This document shows positions 43,906 to 52,615 of a stretch of DNA of 64,000 bases, one piece after another. Made by a program: the position numbers and the translations under genes. This DNA is from Enterococcus raffinosus (lineage in GTDB: Bacteria; Bacillota; Bacilli; Lactobacillales; Enterococcaceae). The stretch is taken from positions 1 through 64,000 of the forward strand of contig NZ_JXLA01000023.1 in assembly GCF_001886185.1 (NCBI RefSeq), read 5' to 3'. The notes beneath the pieces were generated by a model, which did no database searches, had not been told where the DNA came from, and saw nothing but the letters and a program-made list of their open reading frames with translations. How positions within the stretch are numbered: the stretch's first letter is position 1; every line of letters starts with the position of its first letter.

Positions 43906-44898
43906 ATGAAAAATAAAAAAATCACGATTAAAGATGTTGCTAAACAGTCTGGGGTATCAATCGCAACAGTCTCTCAGATCCTAAACGGCAACGAACAAAA
44001 ATTCAGCCCCAAAACTGTCGAAAAAGTGCTGGCAGCAAAAGCGGAGCTGAATTATGAACCAGACTATTTCGCACGCCGCATGATCATGAAAAAAAGCAAA
44101 ACGATCGGTGTGTTAATTCCAGATATCACGAATCCCTTTTTTGGAACGCTGGTTCGCGGAATCGAAGGTATTTTGTATCGCGAAAATTTTGTGACGATGC
44201 TTTGTAATGCTGATCTGGATACAAAAAAAGAAACCGATTATTTAGAGGAGCTGAGTCGTCGAGGCGTTGATGGGTTTATCATCGCTAGTTCAGCGATCTC
44301 CAATCAAGCGATCAATGAAACCTTACGGAAAAAGAATCTGCCGTATATCGTGCTGGACCAAAAGAAAGCAGAGGGCTTCAGTGATGCGGTCTTGACGGAT
44401 GATTTTTCAGGTGGAAAAATTGCCGGCGAGCATTTGCAGCAATTAGGACACAAAAAGGTGGCCGTTGTCTTACCTGAAGATGCGACGGAGAATATCAAAA
44501 CACGGCTGACGGGCTTTAAAGAAATTTACCCTGATGCTGTTCAAGTCTATGGAGAGCTATCTAAAATCGGCGGTCGTCAAGCAGCCAAAGCAATTGTTGA
44601 GACAGAGGTGACTGGGATATTTGCGATTAATGATGAGATTGCCTTTGGCCTGTATCTAGGTCTGGCAGAGCTTAAGAAAAAAATTCCACAAGACTACAGT
44701 GTGATCGGCTATGACAACATCGATATGAGCGAGTATGTGACGCCGCAGCTAACGACAATTGCTCAACCAATCTATGAGTTGGGGCAAACAACAGCGGAAT
44801 TATTGCTGGAAAGAATCGAGCAGCCGTCGAAAGATTGGGAAGAAAAAACATTACCTGTTCAATTAATTCAACGTTTTTCAACTGCACACTTGAAATAG
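43906..44898 (+). CDS. rbsR: LacI-family ribose repressor
   Basis: A 330-residue LacI-type repressor. HTH at residues 5-25 (TIKDVAKQSGVSIATVSQILNG), hinge helix with FARRMIMKKSKTIGVLIPDITNPFFG and a periplasmic-binding-like effector domain. It is directly upstream of rbsK-rbsD-rbsU and palindromic operators, which identifies it as RbsR. AACAGGAGAAATC precedes the ATG. Confidence 0.85.
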   Translation: MKNKKITIKDVAKQSGVSIATVSQILNGNEQKFSPKTVEKVLAAKAELNYEPDYFARRMIMKKSKTIGVLIPDITNPFFGTLVRGIEGILYRENFVTMLCNADLDTKKETDYLEELSRRGVDGFIIASSAISNQAINETLRKKNLPYIVLDQKKAEGFSDAVLTDDFSGGKIAGEHLQQLGHKKVAVVLPEDATENIKTRLTGFKEIYPDAVQVYGELSKIGGRQAAKAIVETEVTGIFAINDEIAFGLYLGLAELKKKIPQDYSVIGYDNIDMSEYVTPQLTTIAQPIYELGQTTAELLLERIEQPSKDWEEKTLPVQLIQRFSTAHLK

Positions 44899-44930
44899 CT
44901 TTCAAGCTGTGCTATATTTTTGGTGTCGAA

Positions 44931-44956
44931 TTAAAACGTTTTAATAAAACGTTTTA
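44931..44956. promoter_or_regulatory. Tandem RbsR operators
   Basis: TTAAAACGTTTTAA (44931-44944) and TAAAACGTTTTA (44945-44956) are two perfect palindromes placed side by side before rbsK, with the central ACGT-type step of LacI-family sites. CcpA could also recognise them. Confidence 0.7.
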
Positions 44957-45007
44957 ATTCAAACTCAAATGGAATGATTCAGAAGAAAAAGAAATGGAGT
45001 GAATAAA

Positions 45008-45913
45008 ATGAATACGATTACAGTCATTGGAAGTATCAACCTTGATCGTACGATTCGGGTGAAACAAATGCCGAAACCAGGTGAAACCATGCATACGAAA
45101 GAAATCTTTTCTGCTGGTGGAGGAAAAGGAGCCAATCAAGCCGTTGCGGCAAAACGTTCTGAAGCAGTGACTAATTTCATTGGTGCAATTGGCAATGATG
45201 AATCAGGCGAAATGATGCGGGAGCTTTTATCAGAAGAAGGAATTGATCTCTCTGGAGTTCAAACCTTAGAAAAACAGGCGACAGGTCAAGCCTATATCAT
45301 TGTTGATGACCAAGGAGAAAATAGTATCATGATCCATTCTGGGGCCAACAATGCCTTCACCCCGCAGCAAGTAAAAGAGCATGCAGAGGTAATCAAAGCT
45401 AGTGATTTTGTTGTTGCTCAATTTGAAAGCACTTTAGAAAGTACGATCGAAGCTTTTTCCATCGCTCGTGAAGCAGGTGTGAAAACGATACTGAATCCAG
45501 CTCCTGCTTTAGAAGATGTGCCTGAAGAACTATTAAGAGTGACTGATATGATCATTCCAAATGAAACGGAAACTGAAATTTTGACAGGTATCCAAGTGTC
45601 CGATGAATCCAGCTTGAAAGCGGCAGCGGAACATTTGCATCAATTGGGCATCGAAGCAGTGATTATCACCATTGGAAGCAAAGGCGCTTTTTATGATGTA
45701 CAAGGACGCAGCGGCATTGTACCTGCCTTCAAGGTAAACGCAGTCGACACTACTGCGGCTGGAGATACCTTCATTGGTGCTATGAGCAGTGTATTAGAAA
45801 AAGATTTCAGCAATTTAGAAGAAGCGATCAAATATGGAAACAAAGCCTCTTCCGTGACTGTCCAACGTTTTGGGGCACAACCATCTATTCCCTACAAAAA
45901 TGAATTGAAGTAA
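45008..45913 (+). CDS. rbsK: Ribokinase
   Basis: A 301-residue PfkB-family kinase that phosphorylates D-ribose to ribose 5-phosphate. It has [20 protein letters not shown], the [10 protein letters not shown] loop and the catalytic [13 protein letters not shown] motif. ATG 45008 has GGAG eight bases upstream; GTG 44999 is too close to it. Confidence 0.93.
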   Translation: MNTITVIGSINLDRTIRVKQMPKPGETMHTKEIFSAGGGKGANQAVAAKRSEAVTNFIGAIGNDESGEMMRELLSEEGIDLSGVQTLEKQATGQAYIIVDDQGENSIMIHSGANNAFTPQQVKEHAEVIKASDFVVAQFESTLESTIEAFSIAREAGVKTILNPAPALEDVPEELLRVTDMIIPNETETEILTGIQVSDESSLKAAAEHLHQLGIEAVIITIGSKGAFYDVQGRSGIVPAFKVNAVDTTAAGDTFIGAMSSVLEKDFSNLEEAIKYGNKASSVTVQRFGAQPSIPYKNELK

Positions 45914-45929
45914 AGAAAGGATCTTTATC

Positions 45930-46325
45930 ATGAAAAAAAGTAAAGTCATCAACTCAGATATTTCACGCGTTATTGCTCAAATGGGGCATTTTGACCAACT
46001 AAGCATCGGGGATGCTGGAATGCCGGTTCCAATGACCACTGAAAAAATTGATTTGGCTGTCGATAACGGAATCCCCAGCTTTATGGATGTGTTGAACAAT
46101 GTATTAGAAGAATTAGCGGTTCAGCGAATTTATTTGGCGGAAGAAATCAAAACAGAAAATCCTGAAATGCTGAAAAAAATTCAAGAACGTTTACCTGAAA
46201 CGCCTGTAACGTTTATTCCTCATACGGAAATGAAAGCAGCACTGCATGACAGTCGGGCATTTATTCGGACAGGGGAAATGACGCCATACGCCAACATTTT
46301 ATTGGAAAGCGGCGTTGTCTTTTAA
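45930..46325 (+). CDS. rbsD: D-ribose pyranase
   Basis: A 131-residue Rbs[18 protein letters not shown] with the catalytic His, [12 protein letters not shown], and the ending [20 protein letters not shown]. It interconverts pyranose and furanose forms for ribokinase. AGAAAGGAT precedes the ATG. Confidence 0.93.
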   Translation: MKKSKVINSDISRVIAQMGHFDQLSIGDAGMPVPMTTEKIDLAVDNGIPSFMDVLNNVLEELAVQRIYLAEEIKTENPEMLKKIQERLPETPVTFIPHTEMKAALHDSRAFIRTGEMTPYANILLESGVVF

Positions 46326-46349
46326 GCTGCGCTACAAGGAGGAAATACG

Positions 46350-47237
46350 ATGAATACAACAGCGATCTTGATTGGACTAGGACCGTTACTTGGTTGGGGG
46401 CTATACCCAACCATCGCGTCAAAAATTGGCGGGCGTCCAGTAAATCAAATACTTGGATCAACTTTAGGGACTTTGATCTTTGCGTTAATTTTTGCAGTAG
46501 TTAATGGAATGGGGCTTCCAACAGGAATGGATCTGGTTTTCTCCATTCTTTCGGGTGTAGGCTGGGCTATCGCTCAGATCATTACCTTTCAATCGTTTAC
46601 TTTAGTCGGCTCTTCGCGGGCGATGCCGATCACAACAGCTTTTCAGTTATTAGGTGCTTCCTTGTGGGGTGTCTTTGCCTTAGGTGATTGGCCAGGAGTC
46701 GGTGCGAAACTATTAGGCGGGTTGGCTTTGGTACTGATTATCTTGGGCGCTTGGATGACCGTGTGGACAGAAGAAAAAACACAGGAAAAAGCCAGCATTT
46801 TGAAAAAAGCAGTGCTATTATTAGCGGTCGGTGAAATCGGCTATTGGGCTTATTCAGCTGCACCGCAGGCGACGAGTATTGATGGTATGCACGCATTCTT
46901 GCCGCAGGCGATTGGTATGCTTTTAGTGGCGCTTGTTTACTCCGTGATTTTAAGCGTGAAGGACAAAGAAAAATCTGCCTTGGCAGAAGCCGTATCCTAC
47001 AAGCATATTTTTTCTGGCTTTTTCTTCGCTTTTGCCGCACTGACTTACTTGATTTCTGCTCAACCTGATATGAACGGGTTAGCAACAGGATTCATCTTGT
47101 CTCAAACTTCAGTTGTCTTAGCAACCTTAACCGGTATCTGGTTCTTGGGACAGAAGAAAACCAAAAAGGAAATGACGATTACAATCATCGGCTTGGTATT
47201 GATTCTAGCTGCCGCTGCGATGACCGTAATGATCTAA
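46350..47237 (+). CDS. rbsU: Ribose transporter RbsU (GRP family)
   Basis: A 295-residue ten-helix permease of the glucose/ribose porter family (LIGLGPLLGWGLYPTIASKIGG at the start, GVGWAIAQIITFQSFTLVGSSRAMPI in the first half). It replaces the RbsABC transporter, as in other lactic acid bacteria. AAGGAGG precedes the ATG and a terminator follows. Confidence 0.88.
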   Translation: MNTTAILIGLGPLLGWGLYPTIASKIGGRPVNQILGSTLGTLIFALIFAVVNGMGLPTGMDLVFSILSGVGWAIAQIITFQSFTLVGSSRAMPITTAFQLLGASLWGVFALGDWPGVGAKLLGGLALVLIILGAWMTVWTEEKTQEKASILKKAVLLLAVGEIGYWAYSAAPQATSIDGMHAFLPQAIGMLLVALVYSVILSVKDKEKSALAEAVSYKHIFSGFFFAFAALTYLISAQPDMNGLATGFILSQTSVVLATLTGIWFLGQKKTKKEMTITIIGLVLILAAAAMTVMI

Positions 47238-47264
47238 AGCTGTCGATTTTCGACAGCTTTTTTT
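47236..47264 (+). terminator. Terminator of rbs operon
   Basis: AAAGCTGTCG / CGACAGCTTT stem (10 bp) with a T run. Confidence 0.9.
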
Positions 47265-47396
47265 GAGCTTCGTATCCATGAGTGGGCTTCGCCTTTCTTA
47301 TTGGAGGTAAATCAAAGTAAAAATTCGCGCGGCAATGCTATAATCGAAACGAGAAAAGAGACTATCGATTTTTTAAAATAGAAAGAAGGAAGAAGC

Positions 47397-47798
47397 ATGA
47401 AGCTGACCGTTTCATTAGATATTTTGGAGGAGGCCTTTTATTACGTGTCACCGGTTAAACCAGTCTCCACAGTTCCGCTGGTCTACGCAACATTTTTAGC
47501 GGAAAAGACAGAAGTGGCTTATACCACTGACAATGAAGCGAAGTTCGCGCGAAAAATCGAGCGCGTCTTCAAAGCCGCTTTTCACGAGATTGTTCAAGCA
47601 AATCAAGCGTATCGTGAGATTCTTGATCAAGACAAGCTTTTGTCCTTTGATGAGCACTTAAAAAAGCAAAGGCAATTAATTGAATCAATAAAAGAAGCCA
47701 TTCAGAAGTATCCTGAATTGACGCTGATTCGTCTGGAGCTTACAGGCAGCTGGCCGGTTTTCCAAACGGAAGCTGGGCGTCTGGATTTAACGGAATAA
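47397..47798 (+). CDS. Hypothetical protein
   Basis: A 133-residue soluble protein with a helical middle (KFARKIERVFKAAFHEIVQANQAY) and an acidic end. GAAAGAAGGAAGAAGC precedes the ATG. No family recognised. It begins a group of small genes (47.4-49.0 kb) between the ribose and cellobiose loci. Confidence 0.6.
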   Translation: MKLTVSLDILEEAFYYVSPVKPVSTVPLVYATFLAEKTEVAYTTDNEAKFARKIERVFKAAFHEIVQANQAYREILDQDKLLSFDEHLKKQRQLIESIKEAIQKYPELTLIRLELTGSWPVFQTEAGRLDLTE

Positions 47799-47857
47799 GC
47801 GTGATAGTTTAGGATTTTGATGACAGATGGTACAGTTAAGCTGAAAGGGTGAATAAA

Positions 47858-48160
47858 ATGGATATGACGTATTTTGAAGGACAAGCAGTATTTTTAGAGG
47901 ATTATAAAAAGGTCGCAAAGGCAGCGACGATCAATCAGCAGCAAGTGATCGATCAAGTCATGGAGCAATTGAACAAACCGACACCAGATGACAAATTGTT
48001 TTACATTCTACCTGGCGAAGAGACAGCCAACGGTCTGGCGGTTAGATTTCCTTTCCGTAAAGAGCTGATCGCGATGGATAATGAAGCGACCGTCTCTACT
48101 CAATTCTTCTATGAAGGATCACCATATGAATATGAAGTGGTTGAAGAGGAACAATTGTAA
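47858..48160 (+). CDS. Hypothetical protein
   Basis: A 100-residue acidic protein (pattern LFYILPGEETANGLAVRFPFRKEL, ending EEEQL). ATG 47858 is preferred since AAAGGG lies eight bases upstream; an earlier GTG at 47849 is too close. It ends at a terminator. Function unknown. Confidence 0.62.
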   Translation: MDMTYFEGQAVFLEDYKKVAKAATINQQQVIDQVMEQLNKPTPDDKLFYILPGEETANGLAVRFPFRKELIAMDNEATVSTQFFYEGSPYEYEVVEEEQL

Positions 48161-48166
48161 TCGTTG

Positions 48167-48203
48167 AGACTTTCAAGTGTAAAAAGCTTGAAGGTCTTTT
48201 TTT
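48167..48203 (+). terminator. Terminator after 47858 gene
   Basis: AGACTTTCAAG / CTTGAAGGTCT (one G-T pair) followed by seven T. Confidence 0.82.
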
Positions 48204-48282
48204 ACTTGCTTTAAAAAAAGAAGCTGGTATGATGGATATAATATGGTTTGTTATTTTTTAGCAAGAATGGGAGGTGATGGTC

Positions 48283-48348
48283 TTGCATGATTTACAAGCC
48301 GCAGGACTATTTCCTGCAAGCAATGATTTTAAACTGAAAGGGAGTTAA
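48283..48348 (+). CDS. Possible 21-residue leader peptide
   Basis: TTG start with GGGAGG eight bases upstream, 21 codons ending TAA, immediately followed by the 48353 gene whose own ribosome site (AAAGGGAG) lies in its last codons. A GCAGGA / TCCTGC hairpin (48301-48306 / 48312-48317) is inside the reading frame. It may be a leader controlling the next gene by coupling, or chance. It is too short for normal prediction. Confidence 0.4.
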   Translation: MHDLQAAGLFPASNDFKLKGS

Positions 48349-48352
48349 TACA

Positions 48353-48682
48353 TTGTTCATTCTTGAAAAGAAAGCGGAACCAACACAGCAAATATGGAAT
48401 CACATCAAACGCCAATACCAAGGCGAAAAAGTAGCGGTTGTAGGGGTAGAGAAACAATTGCCGCAAACTTTTTTACGTAATAAACAAGTTATTTTTTATG
48501 AGAGCTTAACTGGAAAAGCTTTACTAGATGAAGGGAAAAAATTTTTAGAGAAGTTCTCGAAAGACTATACAGCTTTTGTTTTCTATTTGGCTTGTTCTTC
48601 AGAAATAGCGGAGCAGCTGATTGAAGCGGGTCGGAACCTAGGTGTTCGAGTAACGGTGACAGTAGAAGAAAAGGCAGCTTAG
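48353..48682 (+). CDS. Hypothetical protein
   Basis: A 109-residue protein that starts at TTG with AAAGGGAG eight bases upstream. The alternating GEKVAVVGVE, KQVIFYES and VRVTVTVEE stretches suggest a small alpha/beta fold. No family recognised. The 48692 gene follows nine bases later. Confidence 0.6.
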   Translation: MFILEKKAEPTQQIWNHIKRQYQGEKVAVVGVEKQLPQTFLRNKQVIFYESLTGKALLDEGKKFLEKFSKDYTAFVFYLACSSEIAEQLIEAGRNLGVRVTVTVEEKAA

Positions 48683-48691
48683 TAATTAGAC

Positions 48692-49006
48692 ATGTGGAAA
48701 GAAGTAATTCAACAAAAGACGGTCCATAATAGGATTTTACGGAATGGCTTGCGTTTGCTGCATCAATACTCTTGGCGCCAAAGCAAGGATAAAAAAGCTT
48801 TATTAGAATTTTCAGAACAACTGCAGAACGTGATGCAATTACATTTAGAAACTCAGAATTTAGTCGTAGGGGTTCCTGGGTTTGGAAAAGAAGTCACTCT
48901 TTTGGAACTAGATGAACCGAATTTTGTACCTCATTATAAGATAGAACAGATTTTGGAATCTACCGAAGGACATTTTATCAAGCTAAAATTAATCAAAACC
49001 ATTTAA
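48692..49006 (+). CDS. Hypothetical protein
   Basis: A 104-residue basic protein (RILRNGLRLLHQYSWRQSKDKKALLE, then a hydrophobic LVVGVPGFGKEVTLLEL part). Tight spacing to the 48353 gene suggests co-transcription. The start lacks a strong ribosome site, fitting coupled translation. Function unknown. Confidence 0.58.
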   Translation: MWKEVIQQKTVHNRILRNGLRLLHQYSWRQSKDKKALLEFSEQLQNVMQLHLETQNLVVGVPGFGKEVTLLELDEPNFVPHYKIEQILESTEGHFIKLKLIKTI

Positions 49007-49010
49007 AAGC

Positions 49011-49038
49011 AGTCGCACAAATGTGCGGCTCTTTTTTT
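49011..49038 (+). terminator. Terminator after small-gene pair
   Basis: AGTCGCAC / GTGCGGCT stem (one G-T pair) and seven T. Confidence 0.82.
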
Positions 49039-49076
49039 ACCAAAATTGTTCGAATAGTGAGATTGCGGAAAGGGAA

Positions 49077-49096
49077 TTTCCACTTTAATGTGGAAA
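49077..49096. promoter_or_regulatory. Inverted repeat before cellobiose PTS operon
   Basis: TTTCCAC (49077-49083) and GTGGAAA (49090-49096) form a perfect 7-bp dyad with a six-base centre, 67 bases before the IIA start. It is a plausible site for the LicR-type activator encoded at 52616. Confidence 0.5.
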
Positions 49097-49163
49097 ATAA
49101 AAATTTTAACCAATTAAGAAAACGCTTTATAGTTGGACTATAGAAAGAAGAGGAGGGAGTTTC

Positions 49164-49493
49164 TTGGGAGAAGCAAAAATTGGAACGGAAATGGAATCGA
49201 TGGCGATTATTTTGCATGCCGGAAATGCGAAAAGTGATTCATATGAAGCATTGCAAGCAGTAAAACAAGGCGACTTTCAGACATTCGAAGAAAAATATCA
49301 ATCGGCAAAGAGCGAAATCAAGCTGGCACATAAAGCCCATGCAGAGATGCTACGCAAGCTTTCTGCGGAAGAGCGTATGGATGAAATTGATTTGCTGCTT
49401 GTTCACGCCGAAGGGCATTTAACATCGACAGCGATCGCAGTCGATATGATCGGTGAGTTTGGTGAGCTATATAAATGGAAGGAGACGATGTAA
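49164..49493 (+). CDS. Lactose/cellobiose-type PTS IIA
   Basis: A 109-residue EIIA of the lactose/cellobiose family: SMAIILHAGNAKSDSYEAL at the N-terminus and the phosphorylated His81 in LLVHAEGHLTS. It starts at TTG 49164 with GGAGGGA six bases upstream; ATG 49191 is internal. It overlaps the glucosidase start by one base. Confidence 0.87.
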   Translation: MGEAKIGTEMESMAIILHAGNAKSDSYEALQAVKQGDFQTFEEKYQSAKSEIKLAHKAHAEMLRKLSAEERMDEIDLLLVHAEGHLTSTAIAVDMIGEFGELYKWKETM

Positions 49494-50887
49494 TGGATAA
49501 AAATTTTTTATGGGGTGGCGCAACAGCTTCTTATCAGTGTGAAGGTGCTTGGAATGTAGACGATAAAGCAGAATCAATGTGGGATCGCTATTTACATGAG
49601 AACGATTTGGAGAACGGCGATGTCGCTAGTGATCATTACCATCATTTTGAAGAAGATATTCGGATGATGAAGGAAGGCGGACAGAATTCTTATCGTTTTT
49701 CTCTTTCTTGGCCGCGAATCATCAAAAACAAAGAAGGGGACATCAATGAAAAAGGAATCGCCTTTTATCAACGCCTGCTAGATGCTTGTCATAAGTATGA
49801 TATTGAGCCTTTCGTAACGATTTATCATTGGGACTTGCCGCAATATTGGGAAGAAGAAGGTGGCTGGCTGAATGCCCAAGTCGCTTATGCTTTTGAACAT
49901 TTAGCAAAGGTCTGCTTCGAGCATTTTGGTGAGAAGGTTCGGAATTGGACGACCTTTAACGAACCTAAATGGTTTATTGCCAACGGCTACTTCATCGGGA
50001 ATTATCCGCCAGGCCTGCAGGATGTTCAGAAGACGATGATTGGTGCTTATAATGTAATGTTAGCGAGTGCTTTAGGTGTACGAGCGTTTAGAGCAGGAAA
50101 TTATCAAGGACAGATAGGAATTGTTCACAGCTACACCCCAGTTAATGGTGTAGATGATACGATCGAAACTCGGATCGCTATGCGCTATGCCGATAATTAT
50201 TGTAATAATTGGATTTTAGATACCGCAGCTTTAGGGGAATTTCCAATTGATCTAGTAGCGAAATTAGCTCAAGATTATGATATCAGCTTTATGAAAACAG
50301 AAGAGTTGAAAATCATGAAAGAAAATACCGTTGATTTTATTGGACTAAATTATTATGCCCGGACCTTGGTGAAACCTTATACCGGAGGCGAAACACAGCT
50401 AGTATTTAATCACTCAGGAAAAAAAGGTGAAAGCAAAGTAGTGATCAAAGGCTGGTTCGAACAAGTCAAAGATCCAAATAGTGAGTTTACTGCTTGGGAC
50501 ACGGAAATCTATCCAAAAGGTCTGCAGGATGGCTTGATTGAAGCTTGGGATCGCTATCACCTGCCGATCTATGTAACAGAAAATGGTGTGGGTGTCCGAG
50601 AAGATGTGACGGTAGAGCAGGTGAATGATGACTATCGCATTTCCTTTATGAATGATCACATCAATGCGATTATGAACGCGATGGATCGCGGCGTAGATAT
50701 TCGCGGCTACTATGCTTGGGCTTCATTTGACTTATATTCATGGAAAAATGGCGTGGAGAAACGTTATGGATTAGTAGCGGTTGATTTTGAAAAGGATCAG
50801 ATCAGAAAACCAAAAGCGTCTTACTATTGGTTCAAAGAAATCATTGAAAGCCAAGGACAAAAAATTCAAAGAAGAGCCTTCGACTAA
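49493..50887 (+). CDS. 6-phospho-beta-glucosidase (GH1)
   Basis: A 464-residue family 1 glycoside hydrolase with the acid/base Glu157 in TTFNEPKW and nucleophile Glu363 in YVTENGVG. It hydrolyses the phosphorylated beta-glucoside produced by the neighbouring PTS to glucose 6-phosphate and aglycone or glucose. ATG 49493 has AAGGAG eight bases upstream; the earlier ATG 49475 lies in the IIA gene. Phospho specificity is inferred from the PTS context. Confidence 0.88.
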   Translation: MDKNFLWGGATASYQCEGAWNVDDKAESMWDRYLHENDLENGDVASDHYHHFEEDIRMMKEGGQNSYRFSLSWPRIIKNKEGDINEKGIAFYQRLLDACHKYDIEPFVTIYHWDLPQYWEEEGGWLNAQVAYAFEHLAKVCFEHFGEKVRNWTTFNEPKWFIANGYFIGNYPPGLQDVQKTMIGAYNVMLASALGVRAFRAGNYQGQIGIVHSYTPVNGVDDTIETRIAMRYADNYCNNWILDTAALGEFPIDLVAKLAQDYDISFMKTEELKIMKENTVDFIGLNYYARTLVKPYTGGETQLVFNHSGKKGESKVVIKGWFEQVKDPNSEFTAWDTEIYPKGLQDGLIEAWDRYHLPIYVTENGVGVREDVTVEQVNDDYRISFMNDHINAIMNAMDRGVDIRGYYAWASFDLYSWKNGVEKRYGLVAVDFEKDQIRKPKASYYWFKEIIESQGQKIQRRAFD

Positions 50888-50930
50888 AAAGGAACGATCG
50901 CTTTTCTAATAAGAAGAGGAGAGAAATAAA

Positions 50931-51221
50931 ATGAAAAAAATTATGCTGGTATGCAATGCTGGAATGTCAACAGGGATGTTAGCGAAGAAAATCGAAGCCG
51001 CTTCTGACCACACACTAGAAGTCAGCGCCTATAGTGAATCAGAATATCAAGATTATCTGCAAGGAGTGGATCTAGTCTTAATTGGTCCACAAATTCGTTT
51101 CTTAAAACCTCAGATCGAAGCTGCCGTAGATGTGCCGGTAGAAGCTATTTCACCAATGAAATATGGCATCATGGATGGCAAGGGTGTTTATGAGGATATC
51201 AAAAAACTGATTGGAGGATAA
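50931..51221 (+). CDS. Lactose/cellobiose-type PTS IIB
   Basis: A 96-residue EIIB with the phosphocysteine loop MLVCNAGMSTGML (Cys8) and the DLVLIGPQIRFLKPQIE segment of the family. AGGAGAG precedes the ATG. The IIC gene follows six bases later. Confidence 0.9.
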   Translation: MKKIMLVCNAGMSTGMLAKKIEAASDHTLEVSAYSESEYQDYLQGVDLVLIGPQIRFLKPQIEAAVDVPVEAISPMKYGIMDGKGVYEDIKKLIGG

Positions 51222-51227
51222 GAAGTC

Positions 51228-52532
51228 ATGGGATTTAGTACATTTAGCGATACGATGGATAAATACATCTCACCTTTGGCAAATAAACTGAGTCAGCAGC
51301 GTCATTTAAAAGCGACGCGTGATGCCTTTATGTCTATGCTGCCAATAACATTGTTTGGTTCGATTCCAATTATTTTGAATGCACCGCCTGTGACAGAAGA
51401 TACGAAAAATGGTTTTTTGTTAGCTTGGGCAAGCTTCGCAGAAAAGAACAGTCTGGTTTTAAATTGGATCAGCGGGGTAACCCTGAGTGCTATGGCCTTA
51501 TTCATCTGTGTAGGGGTAACTTACTTCTTGTGTCGTCATTATAAAGAAGATGTCTTACGTCCAATGATGTTTTCACTTGTTGGTTTTCTAATGCTTGTCT
51601 TAACACCGCTAAAAATGGGTTGGGACGGGAAGGAAGTCGAGATCAGCTTTTTAGATGGACGGGGAATCCTATTGTCACTTTTTGTCGCAATCGTTACGGT
51701 GGAAGGGTACCATTGGATGCGTAAAAGAAATATTGGTCGGATCAAGATGCCCGATAGCGTACCGGCTTCTCTTTCAGAGACCTTTGCTGCTTTAGTGCCG
51801 GGCTTGATTTTGATGACGTTCTTTTCAGTGATATTTATCATTTTCCATGCGTTTGATACAACAGCCGTTCAGTTCCTTTACAATATTATGGCGCCAAGCT
51901 TCAAGGCAGCTGACAGCTTACCATTTACGATTATCAGTGTCTTCTTGATCCATTTGTTCTGGTTCTTTGGGATTCATGATGCTGCCTTGGCAGGGATTCT
52001 TGGACCGATTCGTGATGGGAATCTATCGATCAATGCTGCGGAAAAAATGGCAGGCAGTGATTTGAGCAATATTTTCACGACACCATTCTGGACCTATTTC
52101 GTTATTATCGGGGGATCTGGTTCCGTGTTGGCTTTAGCTTTCTTAATGATGCGCTCGAAATCGAAGCAGTTGAGCACTGTTGGGAAAATCGGTTTGATTC
52201 CATCTTTCTTCGGTATCTCTGAACCAATGATTTTTGGAACACCCTTAATGCTAAATCCGATTTTTTTCTTTCCTTTCATCTTTACTTCCGTCTTTAACGC
52301 GATTGTTACGTATCTGTGTATGTCATGGGGAATTGTCGGAAAAACCTTCGCTGTCTTTTCTTGGCAGATGCCGTCACCAATCGGCGCATTTCTATCCACA
52401 ATGGATTGGCGGGCTGTTGTCTTAGTCTTAATTTTGATCATTCTTGATGGTGTGATGTATTATCCATTCTTGAAAGTTTATGAGAAAAACCTTGTTCAGC
52501 TAGAAAAAGAGAGCGATACAGAATCGGCATAA
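51228..52532 (+). CDS. Lactose/cellobiose-type PTS IIC
   Basis: A 434-residue IIC of the cellobiose/lactose family with about ten hydrophobic segments and the GIHDAALAGILGPIRDGN and FFGISEPMIFGTPLMLNP motifs that line the substrate site. TTGGAGGATAAGAAGTC precedes the ATG. Confidence 0.9.
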   Translation: MGFSTFSDTMDKYISPLANKLSQQRHLKATRDAFMSMLPITLFGSIPIILNAPPVTEDTKNGFLLAWASFAEKNSLVLNWISGVTLSAMALFICVGVTYFLCRHYKEDVLRPMMFSLVGFLMLVLTPLKMGWDGKEVEISFLDGRGILLSLFVAIVTVEGYHWMRKRNIGRIKMPDSVPASLSETFAALVPGLILMTFFSVIFIIFHAFDTTAVQFLYNIMAPSFKAADSLPFTIISVFLIHLFWFFGIHDAALAGILGPIRDGNLSINAAEKMAGSDLSNIFTTPFWTYFVIIGGSGSVLALAFLMMRSKSKQLSTVGKIGLIPSFFGISEPMIFGTPLMLNPIFFFPFIFTSVFNAIVTYLCMSWGIVGKTFAVFSWQMPSPIGAFLSTMDWRAVVLVLILIILDGVMYYPFLKVYEKNLVQLEKESDTESA

Positions 52533-52541
52533 TGTTATAAT

Positions 52542-52574
52542 AAAGCGTAGAAGTTTAATAACTTCTATGCTTTT
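52542..52574 (+). terminator. Hairpin after cellobiose PTS IIC
   Basis: AAAGCGTAGAAGTT / AACTTCTATGCTTT (14 bp, one G-T pair) with only four T. It may attenuate transcription into the regulator gene rather than stop it. Confidence 0.6.
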
Positions 52575-52615
52575 GTTGGGATACAAATCAGTTATTTATT
52601 ATAGGAGGGATCATT

